Source: UBA4660 sp034408895 (GTDB lineage Bacteria > Bacteroidota > Bacteroidia > Flavobacteriales_D > Sanyastnellaceae). From it: DNA of 21,351 nucleotides. Positions 14,291 to 21,351 of this stretch are shown here, one piece after another. Location of the stretch: contig JAWXCI010000022.1 of assembly GCA_034408895.1 (NCBI GenBank), forward strand, positions 1 through 21,351, written 5' to 3'. Position 1 is the stretch's first letter, and every line of letters starts with the position of its first letter. A program made the position numbers and the translations under genes. The notes beneath the pieces are model-generated. The model was not told where the DNA came from. It was given only the letters and a program-made list of their open reading frames with translations, and ran no database searches.

Positions 14291-14734
14291 ATGTATCCAA
14301 CAAAATTTCGCAATTGTGCCACACCGGCAAACAGCATGAATGCATTCTTCGATGATGCTTTTACCCGCGATTTGTTCCGCCATCCTGCAAAGGCGCGGAC
14401 AGCGAGCTCGCCCGCAGTAAACGTGAAGGAGACCACTGAAAACTTCTCGCTCGAACTGGCAGCACCGGGTTTGGAGAAAGCCGATTTCAACATTGACATG
14501 AAGGATCAACTCCTCAGCATTTCAGTGGAGAAGAAAAATGAAAATAAACAAGAAGGAGAAAACTATAGTCGCAGGGAATGGAGTTACTCCAACTTCCGGA
14601 GGTCGTTCTCAATTCCAGAAAATGTGGATGCTGCAAAAATTGCTGCCACCTACACTAACGGAATCCTGATCGTTGTACTCCCTAAAAAGGAAATCTCTGT
14701 TTCAGAAAGCAAAAAACAAATTGTGGTTGCTTAA
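14291..14734 (+). CDS. Small heat-shock protein (Hsp20/alpha-crystallin family)
   Basis: The 147-residue chaperone begins M-Y-P-T-K-F. The frame extends upstream to ATG 14210, but that adds 27 Asn/Lys/Gln-rich residues unlike the family and translates the palindrome, so I chose 14291, which follows an A-rich leader. The alpha-crystallin domain runs from P-A-V-N-V-K-E-T through L-A-A-P-G-L-x-K-A-D-F to the diagnostic A-T-Y-T-N-G-I-L-I-V-V-L-P-K. The C-terminal K-K-Q-I-V-V-A supplies an I-x-V anchor for oligomer assembly. It acts as a cytoplasmic ATP-independent holdase. It is a single gene with its own terminator; stress control through the upstream palindrome is inference. Confidence 0.94.
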   Translation: MYPTKFRNCATPANSMNAFFDDAFTRDLFRHPAKARTASSPAVNVKETTENFSLELAAPGLEKADFNIDMKDQLLSISVEKKNENKQEGENYSRREWSYSNFRRSFSIPENVDAAKIAATYTNGILIVVLPKKEISVSESKKQIVVA

Positions 14735-14804
14735 GCATCAAGAAAAACTCCTTGAAAGGAGCGTGGTACATACCTAACAATGTGAACACGGTTATTGGTT
14801 AACG

Positions 14805-14845
14805 ACCAGATCGCCCTTCCGCCCACAAGCGGGAGGGTTTCTGGT
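14805..14845 (+). terminator. Hairpin terminator after the heat-shock gene
   Basis: CCCTTCCGC (14814-14822) pairs with GCGGGAGGG (14829-14837), with one G-U pair and a 6-nt loop. An outer stem ACCAGA (14805-14810) with TCTGGT (14840-14845) extends it beyond a small internal loop. The T-run is short and interrupted. Confidence 0.65.
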
Positions 14846-14883
14846 TTCATGGAGGTAGGTTGAGCAATTAGTTTTACCGCAAA

Positions 14884-15594
14884 ATGATTCGCATACTTTC
14901 CATACTCATTGTTGCAGCGCTGATAGTTGCTGCCTTCACCAGCACAAATCTTTTGAATGATAAAATGAAAATTTATTACGTGTATGATCCGCTGTGTGGC
15001 TGGTGTTATGGATTTAGCCCGGTGATGATGAAACTACAAAGGGACCACAGTGATGAATTCGAAATCGAAGTGGTTTCCGGTGGTATGGTCACAGGTAAAC
15101 AAATTGGGCCAATGAGCGCAGAGAAAAGGCGCTATATCAAAAATGCCTACAAACGTGTGGAGCAAATGACGGGTGTGAAATTTGGCGAAGGCTATGTGAA
15201 TGGCACACTCGAAAGTGAAACATGCATCCAGACTTCAGAAATTCCGTCCATTGCTCTGGAAGTATTCCGTGCAAAACACCCGGAAAGATCACTCGAATTT
15301 GCACATGCCATCCAGCATGCGATTTTTTCTGATGGAATGCAACCTGCTGTTTTGGAAAATTACAAACCACTTGCGGAAAAATTTGGCATGGATGGAAATG
15401 AATTCATTGCATTAATGAGCGATAGCAACCACATCAACAAAGCCAGCGAACAGTTTCTTCTTGCATCACGCTGGGGAGTTCAGGGGTTTCCTGCTGTGCT
15501 TGTATTGCACAACGACAGCCTATACATGATCGCCAATGGTTATACGAGTTTCGAAAATCTTCTTGGTAGCATCGAACAAGTCAAGAAGCAGTAA
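14884..15594 (+). CDS. DsbA/FrnE-like thioredoxin-fold protein
   Basis: The 236-residue protein has a hydrophobic N-terminus (residues 1-20, I-L-S-I-L-I-V-A-A-L-I-V-A-A-F), probably a signal peptide or membrane anchor placing the domain in the periplasm. The thioredoxin fold begins K-I-Y-Y-V-Y-D-P-L, followed by the redox motif C38-G-W-C41-Y-G-F-S-P. A helical insertion occupies about 70-180, and the cis-proline loop is G-V-Q-G-F-P203-A. This is the DsbA family, FrnE-like branch, so disulphide oxidoreductase activity is likely. Starting at M-K-I-Y-Y (residue 28) would give a cytoplasmic form, so the location depends on the start. Many exported proteins around it are Cys-rich, which makes a periplasmic thiol oxidoreductase plausible context. 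It converges with the deiminase gene, stop codons 12 bp apart. Confidence 0.88.
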   Translation: MIRILSILIVAALIVAAFTSTNLLNDKMKIYYVYDPLCGWCYGFSPVMMKLQRDHSDEFEIEVVSGGMVTGKQIGPMSAEKRRYIKNAYKRVEQMTGVKFGEGYVNGTLESETCIQTSEIPSIALEVFRAKHPERSLEFAHAIQHAIFSDGMQPAVLENYKPLAEKFGMDGNEFIALMSDSNHINKASEQFLLASRWGVQGFPAVLVLHNDSLYMIANGYTSFENLLGSIEQVKKQ

Positions 15595-15606
15595 TCGCGT
15601 CAGTAT

Positions 15607-18075
15607 TTACGGACACACTGCACCAAACAAGGCCATAAACAATAGAAGGTCGCTTGTGTTCACTGCACCGTTTCCATCGAGATCAAACGAGCCGCAGGAA
15701 GAAACACAACTGAACTCAGCCATGAATAACAGCAAGTCTGAAGTGTTGATTACTCCATTTCCATCAAAGTCACCCACACAAGAGGTAAGGCATGAATAGT
15801 CGCATGAGCCATCATCACACCCAGCCGATGAAGCATAATTGCAGGCTCCAACATCAGTGCATCCGGGAAGAAGGCATGAGCCGTTATCACAGCCACTGGC
15901 AGGATTGTAATTGCAGGCAAGCGGATTCGTACAGCCGGGCATTGTACAGGTTCCATCATCGCATCCGGCCGTTGAAGAATAGTTACAAGCAATTGGATTT
16001 GTGCATCCGGGAAAAGTGCAGCTTCCATTGTCCTGAGTTGCTGAAGGGTTGTAGTTACATGCGGTAGAGTTGGTGCATCCGGAAACAATCACAGTGGCGC
16101 AGAAACTATGTATTTCGGATGCGCCAAAATCAGCAACCGTCATGTTCACTAAAACATTTCCAAGATCATCTGTCAATTCATAATCACCATCCACATCGCA
16201 ACTTGCCCACTGCGATCCTCCCACTCCATCGCCATAAGCATCATAGATATTAAAATTGTAACAACCAGTGTTGAGACACACATCCCAGGAATAAGTCTGT
16301 TGGTCGCCCAATGTGCCTGATGATTGTGAATAGAGAATTGTTCCGCCCGTATTAGTGATGGTCCATGAAGTTTCTTCTCCCCAGCAATCGGTCAGGATTG
16401 TTACATGATGAATTGCACCGCTCTGGCAACTGCCATCATCGCACAATGCAGATGCATCATAGTTGCATGCTGCGGAATCTGTGCATCCGTCAGGCATCAG
16501 GCACGTTCCGTTGTTGATTGTTGCAGCGGGATCATAGTTGCAAGCCGTTGGCGAAGTGCATCCAAAAATTGCATCGATCACCTTGAACGATTTGTAACCT
16601 TCTGGCGCAACGATTGGACGCACCTGTACTTTTCCGTTGTTCGCAATGGCCTGCACATAATAATAAACCGTTGTGCCAAAAGATTGGGTTGGAATGGAAG
16701 CAGTCCATTCGTTTCCGCCAATACCCGACATTGCAATGGATGAATAAGTTCCACCCAATGTTGTCTTGTAATAAAGTGTTGCATTCGCAATGCCACTTTG
16801 GTGATTGATGTAAGCCGTGAGCGGATACGCATTGATGTTGTCGTTCGTGTCCTCAAGATTTTTGTAACTGATGAGCAATGGATCATTCACGCCAATTTCG
16901 TGGGTGATGCAATGGATGGCACCACCTGCCGAAATAATGTTCGCACTAGAGTTGTCGCAATCAATGGGAACAATGTTGTATCCGGGAAGAGCCTCCTGGT
17001 AAATGCGGATGGCGGTGGTATCGTACTGTGTGTAGTATGTGGGAAGAATTACAGTCTTGTTTACAAAAACCGAATTCGCATACGTGAGGTACCAGCCACC
17101 TTCATCGGGATAGTTCCCGTTAGACTGCTGGGGTGGTGCAGGTATCTCGATGATCTTAAATGGTGTTCCCCACTTTGTAGTGAAGTTGTTGAGCACATAA
17201 TTTATGTTCGCTTCTATTTGCGGCCCATCTGCCACGCCTTCAGGATACTTTGAAAGAAGGATGGTTTCTTCGTCAATCAACTTCATGTGCATGTCTATGT
17301 GATGAATTCCATCGAATGGTAGCACAGGCATTTTTATGTAATTGTCAATTCCCATGAAGTCGTTCATGATGCCATCAATTTGTGCTTCTGTGTGATTGGG
17401 AAAGTTGGTCCATCCTGCACTGCCTCCCATATTTTCCATTAGCACAAGTTCCGATGCGAATGCGGTTCCGAATCCATCGCTCATAAAATTTCCACCGGTA
17501 TTCATCAGGTTGTTGGGTGCCACAGTGGTGTTGTAAACTGAAAGCCCAAGGTTGTTGCCAACTGCATCAGGAGTCAAATCATCGAGCGGGCGTGGGCGGT
17601 TGTAAATCCAATCCACCAGAAAAAGATTATCCACTTCATTTCCATAAACGTTGTTAGGACCATAGTCGCGTTGCCAAACAGAATTGAGTCCCGACTGGAT
17701 GAAGGTGATATTGTCCAAAGTCATTGGTGGACCGCCTGCATTGTTTGCAGTGAGGTAGCTCTGTGTGGTTGCAATGTTTGAAGTGAGGATAATGACTTCA
17801 CATTCCAGTTTAGCTGCGGCCACAATTTTTTTGTTGATGATCGGATATGAAATCCATGAAACCACCAATGCTTGCAATTCTTCCCACTCGGCCATGGTGC
17901 GCATATTGGTGTAAGGTGGTGGAGTGGTTATGTTTCGTACATCACCTACCTGGAACTCTGCGGCTTCAATTTCCTCGGGCGTGAGGTTGTGCGGAAGACC
18001 AACATCTTCTGTCTGTGCAGAAGAAAATTGATTGAAAGAAAAAAGGATGAATGAAAGCAAGAAAAAACGACTCAT
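15607..18075 (-). CDS. Secreted peptidylarginine deiminase-like (PPAD/agmatine deiminase family) protein with Cys-rich repeats and dockerin-like tail
   Basis: The 822-residue protein has a signal peptide ending S-S-A20. Residues about 50-400 are a PF04371-type deiminase. W-Q-R-D137-Y-G-P, H259-I-D261, Y-A-N334 and G-G-A-I-H388-C389 match in order and approximate spacing the Asp, His, Asp, Asn and nucleophilic Cys of Porphyromonas gingivalis PPAD. R160-P-R162 lies where PPAD has the two Arg that hold the substrate C-terminus. An Ig-like domain spans about 410-500. Two Cys-rich repeats (G-C-T-x-x-x-A-C-N-Y-D/N-P, D-N-G-S-C; 505-550), a D-A-Y-G-D-G domain (about 555-660) and four more repeats (667-760) follow. 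Two dockerin-like loops end the protein (766-822). Expected reaction: arginine to citrulline plus ammonia in peptides. No T9SS type A domain is seen, so the dockerin-like tail may replace it. Confidence 0.9.
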   Translation of the reverse strand: MSRFFLLSFILFSFNQFSSAQTEDVGLPHNLTPEEIEAAEFQVGDVRNITTPPPYTNMRTMAEWEELQALVVSWISYPIINKKIVAAAKLECEVIILTSNIATTQSYLTANNAGGPPMTLDNITFIQSGLNSVWQRDYGPNNVYGNEVDNLFLVDWIYNRPRPLDDLTPDAVGNNLGLSVYNTTVAPNNLMNTGGNFMSDGFGTAFASELVLMENMGGSAGWTNFPNHTEAQIDGIMNDFMGIDNYIKMPVLPFDGIHHIDMHMKLIDEETILLSKYPEGVADGPQIEANINYVLNNFTTKWGTPFKIIEIPAPPQQSNGNYPDEGGWYLTYANSVFVNKTVILPTYYTQYDTTAIRIYQEALPGYNIVPIDCDNSSANIISAGGAIHCITHEIGVNDPLLISYKNLEDTNDNINAYPLTAYINHQSGIANATLYYKTTLGGTYSSIAMSGIGGNEWTASIPTQSFGTTVYYYVQAIANNGKVQVRPIVAPEGYKSFKVIDAIFGCTSPTACNYDPAATINNGTCLMPDGCTDSAACNYDASALCDDGSCQSGAIHHVTILTDCWGEETSWTITNTGGTILYSQSSGTLGDQQTYSWDVCLNTGCYNFNIYDAYGDGVGGSQWASCDVDGDYELTDDLGNVLVNMTVADFGASEIHSFCATVIVSGCTNSTACNYNPSATQDNGSCTFPGCTNPIACNYSSTAGCDDGTCTMPGCTNPLACNYNPASGCDNGSCLLPGCTDVGACNYASSAGCDDGSCDYSCLTSCVGDFDGNGVINTSDLLLFMAEFSCVSSCGSFDLDGNGAVNTSDLLLFMALFGAVCP

Positions 18076-18171
18076 GATTTTTGGAATTTATAGAGGTAAA
18101 GATAAAGGTCGTTCTACGAAAAGTTTTGAACCCCATCACTGCCTGAAGATGGTTACAACCTCCCTTTACTT

Positions 18172-18786
18172 TCAGGTTCCTGTTTTCTCACGAATGAAAT
18201 TCATATTCCACCCCAGCCCGAAAGAAAAACGCAATTCCGAAAGCGGAATACTTCCACCACGAGCGATGTGTGTTGCATGCACATACCTCGCTTCAAGGAA
18301 AAGATGAAACCATTTTTGGAAATAATAATTGAGTCCTGCATTAACAGCAAACAACGGATTTACTACAGGCTTTTCAGGATATACTAATTCGAGCAGGCCG
18401 TATTCGATTCCAGATCGAGCTATGGCAATTCCTGTTTGCAGGCCAACGAATGCATCAAGATGTGAGTTTGTCTTGAAATGATAACTCGCTCCGGAGAACA
18501 ACTGGTCGTTGGAAATGAGATAAAGCTTCATGAGTTCATGCTCCTCTTCAGAAACTTTCAATCCATAAAACCCATCTCCCCGCAAAGAAACTTTTTCGTT
18601 GAGGTAATACTCCGCTGTACCCTGTAAATAAATTGTACTGTTTCCCGAATGCAAAAAAGTTCCCGCAGCAAATGTTCCCGCGGATCGAAATAATCCCTTG
18701 CGGATGTATTGCCCTGATTCTTCTTGTCCCTTTATGAACAATGAAAAACAAAAAATGAAAAAAGTAATGCAAGGAATTTTTTTCAT
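18172..18786 (-). CDS. Small outer-membrane beta-barrel-like protein
   Basis: The 204-residue product begins M-K-K-I-P-C-I-T-F-F with a signal peptide ending at about F-I-K-G-Q. An upstream in-frame ATG would add 17 residues inside the preceding gene and hide the signal, so I chose 18786. The mature part alternates polar and hydrophobic residues with many aromatic ends (S-T-I-Y-L-Q-G-T-A-E-Y-Y-L, L-N-Y-Y-F-Q-K-W-F-H-L-F-L-E-A-R-Y-V), and closes with strands L-R-F-S-F-G-L-G-W-N-M-N-F-I. This is typical of eight-strand outer-membrane barrels. It starts 7 bp after the upstream barrel-like gene, so the two are surely co-transcribed. Role unknown; structural or small-pore functions are possible. 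Confidence 0.75.
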   Translation of the reverse strand: MKKIPCITFFIFCFSLFIKGQEESGQYIRKGLFRSAGTFAAGTFLHSGNSTIYLQGTAEYYLNEKVSLRGDGFYGLKVSEEEHELMKLYLISNDQLFSGASYHFKTNSHLDAFVGLQTGIAIARSGIEYGLLELVYPEKPVVNPLFAVNAGLNYYFQKWFHLFLEARYVHATHIARGGSIPLSELRFSFGLGWNMNFIREKTGT

Positions 18787-18793
18787 ACTGACT

Positions 18794-19435
18794 TCAATTT
18801 GAAACCTGCTTGCCCCACAAGTCACCCATGTAAACATTCAGGCTGAGCGAAAAAAGAAGGTGCCCTCCAAGATGAGCATCCTCTTCTTCTATTTCAGCTT
18901 CATTCCCGGATTCAGAAACGGCAACATGGATTTCATCGCCAAGATGCAACATGTACAAACCAGAAAGTGAAATATCAAAATTGTCGGTGATGTTGTAGTG
19001 GGTGCCAAGTCCGCTTGTAACTGCTGAACTCCAGCGACTCAGAGGCCCATCATTGCCATACGTTTTTTCAACTTCCGTTTTGTCAAAGCAATGCCCCGCC
19101 ATTATATAAGGAGTGAGTTGCCCTTGTTGAATGATGTTGTTCAGCGGATAATACTGCACTGCCCAACCGATGTGGTAGTCGGTGCGCATGGCGAGGGAGG
19201 CAATGTTTGTTTTGATGTAATCGGCAAACCATTCTGTATTGAGGCGGTTGCCGAGTTTCAACCGGAACTGTCCTCCTGTGCCGAGGCCATTGTGGCCCGC
19301 ATCGGTAAATGAACTGAAGGTGCTGCGAACACCGAGTTGGAGTTTGCCGCTTTCCTTATCAGTGTCTGATCTGTTTTGTGAAAAACAGAATGCTGGAAGA
19401 ATGATGAATGAAAAAATGAGCAGTTGGTTTTTCAT
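18794..19435 (-). CDS. Outer-membrane beta-barrel-like protein (first of a pair)
   Basis: The 213-residue product begins M-K-N-Q-L-L-I-F-S-F with a signal peptide ending F-C-F-S-Q. An ATG seven codons upstream (19456) is less likely because the signal sequence clearly starts at 19435. Amphipathic strands run through the mature part (for example F-R-L-K-L-G, L-N-T-E-W-F-A-D-Y-I, H-I-G-W-A-V-Q-Y-Y-P-L, F-D-I-S-L-S-G-L-Y-M-L). An acidic loop, E-A-E-I-E-E-E-D-A, precedes the last strand L-L-F-S-L-S-L-N-V-Y-M. I infer an outer-membrane barrel with an acidic surface loop. It is the upstream partner of the 204-residue protein and similar in layout, but not an obvious recent duplicate. Function unknown. 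Confidence 0.72.
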   Translation of the reverse strand: MKNQLLIFSFIILPAFCFSQNRSDTDKESGKLQLGVRSTFSSFTDAGHNGLGTGGQFRLKLGNRLNTEWFADYIKTNIASLAMRTDYHIGWAVQYYPLNNIIQQGQLTPYIMAGHCFDKTEVEKTYGNDGPLSRWSSAVTSGLGTHYNITDNFDISLSGLYMLHLGDEIHVAVSESGNEAEIEEEDAHLGGHLLFSLSLNVYMGDLWGKQVSN

Positions 19436-19497
19436 GATGTGAATATTGAGGTTCACAAAATGGAAAACCGAATCAAAACATTTTTATTGTGTACTCA

Positions 19498-20793
19498 TCA
19501 ATGTTGAACACAAAATTTCAGGTGACTCTTAGTACCCTCAAAATTGAGTTCAAGCAAATAGAAACCGTTGGGCAATGAAGAGGTTGACATCCCGAAAATG
19601 TATTCTGAGATTTCGTTTGAGCTTCCGCTCAATAAAATTCTTCCGGTTGAATTCATAACTGAATAATCCACAGAAATATTATTCGCGACAAACATTGCTG
19701 TGCAAACAGAAGCAGTCGTTGAATAGTAAATTGACGTGTTGTTCAACGAGACATGCAACACCTCATCCGCAGGATTTGGAAAGACAGAAAATCCAGGATT
19801 CAAAATCATTTCGCTAACAGCATTTATGACCACAGAAATGGATTCGCTTGAAGCCACGCATCCATTTGCCCCCACTCCCACCACAAAGTATTCTCCTGAT
19901 TGACTGGGTATGTATGAATTGCCCACGGCACCATTTATTGGGGCACCATCTTGAAACCATTGATAAGAAATTCCTCCTGAAGCATAAATGACAATGCCAT
20001 CGAAAAACACTCCAATCTCCGGTGCGGGATTCACGACTATGGAAACTGCATCGGTTCCCGTGCATCCGTTTTCATCGGTGCCCAATACGCTATAGGTGGT
20101 GGTTTCCGTTGGATACACTACCAAATCCGTGCATGGAAGTTCACAGTCAATAACCGCATCATTAACACTCCATTGGTAATCCGTGGCGCCCATGGCGGCA
20201 AGCTGGACACTGTCGCCCTCACAAATAATAACATTGCCTCCGGCTTCCACCACGGCAGTACAACCGGGATTCACGCAGCAGTTTCCTCCATCGCTTATGT
20301 TGTAGTTGCCACCGCTCCACACACCGTACTGGAAATAGGAGTAACGCAAACTTCCGCTGAGGTTCGTAAGAAAATAATCGGTGGCCTGGTCCACAGTGTT
20401 GCATCCGCCAGGCACAAAAGCCGTGTCGCATTCATAAGCGCAAACCATGTTTTGATTTCCATCCGGATCATACAATGTTGCAGGTGGATATTGAAGAAGT
20501 TCTACCAATCCAGCATCAACACCGGTGACACTCGTGCCATCAAGGGTGTAGCCAGCCCACAGCACTTCAGTCACATTTCCGGCATACGTTCCGGTGATGT
20601 TTACACTGAGCGGTTCATAGGAACACAAGCCGATTTTAATATCGGCCACGTTATCATCAATATTGATGGTGAGGCTGCCACCATCGTAATTGGAATAGAT
20701 GATGATGTTGCCCGCAGGATTGCAGATGCCTTGTGAAAATGCATGATGCGAAATGAAGGCAATGCAAAAAATGAATAGTAAAATCTTGTTCAT
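19498..20793 (-). CDS. Secreted Ig-like protein with T9SS type A sorting domain
   Basis: The 431-residue product starts at ATG 20793, giving the signal peptide M-N-K-I-L-L-F-I-F-C-I-A-F-I-S-H-H-A-F-S. A GTG 24 codons upstream is rejected because it overlaps the preceding gene and would bury the signal. The N-terminal domain (about 20-180) has the pattern I-C-N-P-A-G-N-I-I-I-Y-S-N-Y-D-G-G and several Cys, and is unassigned. Ig-like segments follow (Y-Q-W-S-V-N-D, T-E-T-T-T-Y-S-V-L-G-T-D-E-N-G-C, then Y-Q-W-F-Q-D-G). Residues 335-431 form a T9SS type A domain (V-F-P-N-P-A-D-E ... M-N-S-T-G-R ... L-P-N-G-F-Y-L-L-E-L). About 15 extra residues with a Cys are inserted after its first strand, and a second Cys lies near the end. 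A surface adhesin-like role is inference. Confidence 0.85.
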   Translation of the reverse strand: MNKILLFIFCIAFISHHAFSQGICNPAGNIIIYSNYDGGSLTINIDDNVADIKIGLCSYEPLSVNITGTYAGNVTEVLWAGYTLDGTSVTGVDAGLVELLQYPPATLYDPDGNQNMVCAYECDTAFVPGGCNTVDQATDYFLTNLSGSLRYSYFQYGVWSGGNYNISDGGNCCVNPGCTAVVEAGGNVIICEGDSVQLAAMGATDYQWSVNDAVIDCELPCTDLVVYPTETTTYSVLGTDENGCTGTDAVSIVVNPAPEIGVFFDGIVIYASGGISYQWFQDGAPINGAVGNSYIPSQSGEYFVVGVGANGCVASSESISVVINAVSEMILNPGFSVFPNPADEVLHVSLNNTSIYYSTTASVCTAMFVANNISVDYSVMNSTGRILLSGSSNEISEYIFGMSTSSLPNGFYLLELNFEGTKSHLKFCVQH

Positions 20794-20861
20794 GAGAATT
20801 GGATTTTGGAGGAACGAAGGTAGGATCACCGGGTCAAATTTCCATTCCCGCGCTAACAGCC

Positions 20862-21029
20862 TCACGGTGCCATGCTCCCGAACATTGCCATGAATAAAAG
20901 AAGGTCGCTGGTGTTTACAGTTCCGTCATTGGTGAAGTCAGCATTTCCGCAACTGGATGTGCATCCATAAGCAGCCATAAAGAGAAGAAGGTCTCCGGTG
21001 TTTACACTGCCAGTAAAGTCAAAAAATAA
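20862..21029 (-). pseudogene. 3' remnant of a dockerin-like surface protein gene, 5' end lost
   Basis: Reading the - strand to TGA at 20862-20864, the frame encodes D-F-T-G-S-V-N-T-G-D-L-L-L-F-M-A-A-Y-G-C, a linker T-S-S-C-G-N-A, then D-F-T-N-D-G-T-V-N-T-S-D-L-L-L-F-M-A-M-F-G-S-M-A-P. This is the same double dockerin-like module that ends the 1377- and 822-residue proteins. In-frame TAG at 21030-21032 closes the frame just upstream, so no start and no N-terminal domains exist here. The first loop also lacks two residues expected from the other copies. The neighbouring IS1182-like element most likely inserted here and separated the tail from the rest of the gene. Confidence 0.8.
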
Positions 21030-21214
21030 CTATCCCGAGCAAGAATGAAATTAATGCTGTTTGTCGTCCGAGTTTTATGTGTCGTTCTGCTGGCATACGC
21101 TTGGTGCTAACGTCAGACTGTGAATTTACCCTACTTGATTCTTGTTGATTACTCACAGGATAAAATCAGACTGATGAATGCGGTACAAACATCGTAAAGA
21201 ATGCACCTTGCCGC
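21021..21214. mobile_element. Probable left end of an insertion sequence (boundary uncertain)
   Basis: These 194 bp separate the broken dockerin-like frame from the transposase start and hold no ORF of note. The octamer TCAGACTG occurs at 21113-21120 and 21166-21173, each followed within two bases by GAAT, which could be transposase-binding repeats. The terminal inverted repeat cannot be fixed because the other end of the element is outside the window. Confidence 0.5.
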
Positions 21215-21351
21215 ATGGATTTTATTCAACAACAATCGCGACATCAAATCATCATGCACTGCAGCGAAGACCACATCCATGCCGACAATCCCGTGCGGGT
21301 GATGGATGCTTTTGTACAAAAGCTCGACCTTGTAAAACTCGGATTCCGGGC
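21215..21351 (+). CDS. IS1182-like transposase, N-terminal fragment (cut by window edge)
   Basis: From ATG 21215 the frame stays open to the end of the window (45 codons). It encodes M-D-F-I-Q-Q-Q-S-R-H-Q, then H-A-D-N-P-V-R-V-M-D-A-F-V and L-D-L-V-K-L-G-F. The D-N-P-V-R-V-x-D-A-F-V ... L-D-L ... L-G-F pattern is the conserved N-terminus of IS1182-family DDE transposases as I know them. The catalytic domain lies outside the window, so completeness cannot be judged. It is oriented away from the dockerin-like remnant. Confidence 0.8.
   Translation, partial: MDFIQQQSRHQIIMHCSEDHIHADNPVRVMDAFVQKLDLVKLGFR

Noticed and set aside
16405..17253. Several + strand ORFs of 64-151 codons opposite the deiminase-like gene
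   Set aside because: They are antisense frames of a well-supported coding sequence, with no family resemblance and Cys/Arg-rich composition typical of shadows.
20794..20865. GTG start extending the T9SS cargo protein by 24 residues
   Set aside because: It overlaps the stop of the upstream remnant and puts charged residues ahead of a complete signal peptide that starts at ATG 20793.
21090..21125. Integron attC-like recombination site (GCTTGGTGCTAACG)
   Set aside because: Only one loosely matching core was seen, with no paired inverse core at a suitable distance and no integrase.

Overview
The window is chromosomal DNA from a member of the Bacteroidota, most likely a Flavobacteriales-like or related free-living environmental lineage. 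The evidence is many Sec-exported surface proteins, two proteins ending in a type IX secretion (T9SS) type A sorting domain, -7 promoter elements of the TAnnTTTG type, a Tgt lacking the usual zinc cysteines, and A-rich leaders without Shine-Dalgarno sites. Species cannot be named from the sequence.

Region 1 (1-7290, + strand) is a secretome cluster. It holds three tandem paralogues of a right-handed beta-helix protein (the first cut by the window edge). They are followed by a 1377-residue mosaic surface protein with seven 79-80-residue DTDPG repeats, Ig-like and PKD domains, Asp-box repeats, a MopE-like metal-binding stretch and a dockerin-like C-terminus. A strong terminator closes it at 7249-7287.

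Region 2 (7290-8202) is a repeat-rich accessory patch: a 22-bp tandem array, a short vestige resembling a DNA-methylase C-terminus, and a 261-bp element with 27-nt perfect inverted ends and internal 80-bp duplications. The element abuts a GxxExxY-family putative nuclease gene.

Region 3 (8274-9810) holds a secreted M43-type metalloprotease with a T9SS domain, then tRNA-Arg(CCG) and initiator tRNA, all on the - strand. Region 4 (9874-14734) is the housekeeping core: era and ispE (+), lptG-like permease and tgt (-), and a small heat-shock protein (+). The lptG reading frame has no ATG at its family-typical start.

Region 5 (14884-20793) returns to export and surface functions: a DsbA/FrnE-like thioredoxin-fold protein (+), then - strand genes. 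These are a large secreted peptidylarginine-deiminase-like enzyme with Cys-rich repeats and a dockerin-like tail, a pair of small beta-barrel-like outer-membrane proteins, and a T9SS cargo with an Ig-like region. Region 6 (20862-21351) is a 5'-truncated third dockerin-like gene next to the start of an IS1182-like transposase, which probably disrupted it.

The strongest lead is a duplicated dockerin-like C-terminal module (signature D-x-N/D-x-D/N-G-x-V/I-N-T-S-D-L-L-L-F-M). It ends three otherwise unrelated loci here, occurs in proteins that lack a T9SS type A domain, and may be an uncharacterised surface-attachment or sorting tail. The second lead is the Porphyromonas PPAD-like deiminase, which keeps the catalytic residues and an Arg-Pro-Arg motif. 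The third is the inverted-end repeat element beside the GxxExxY gene.
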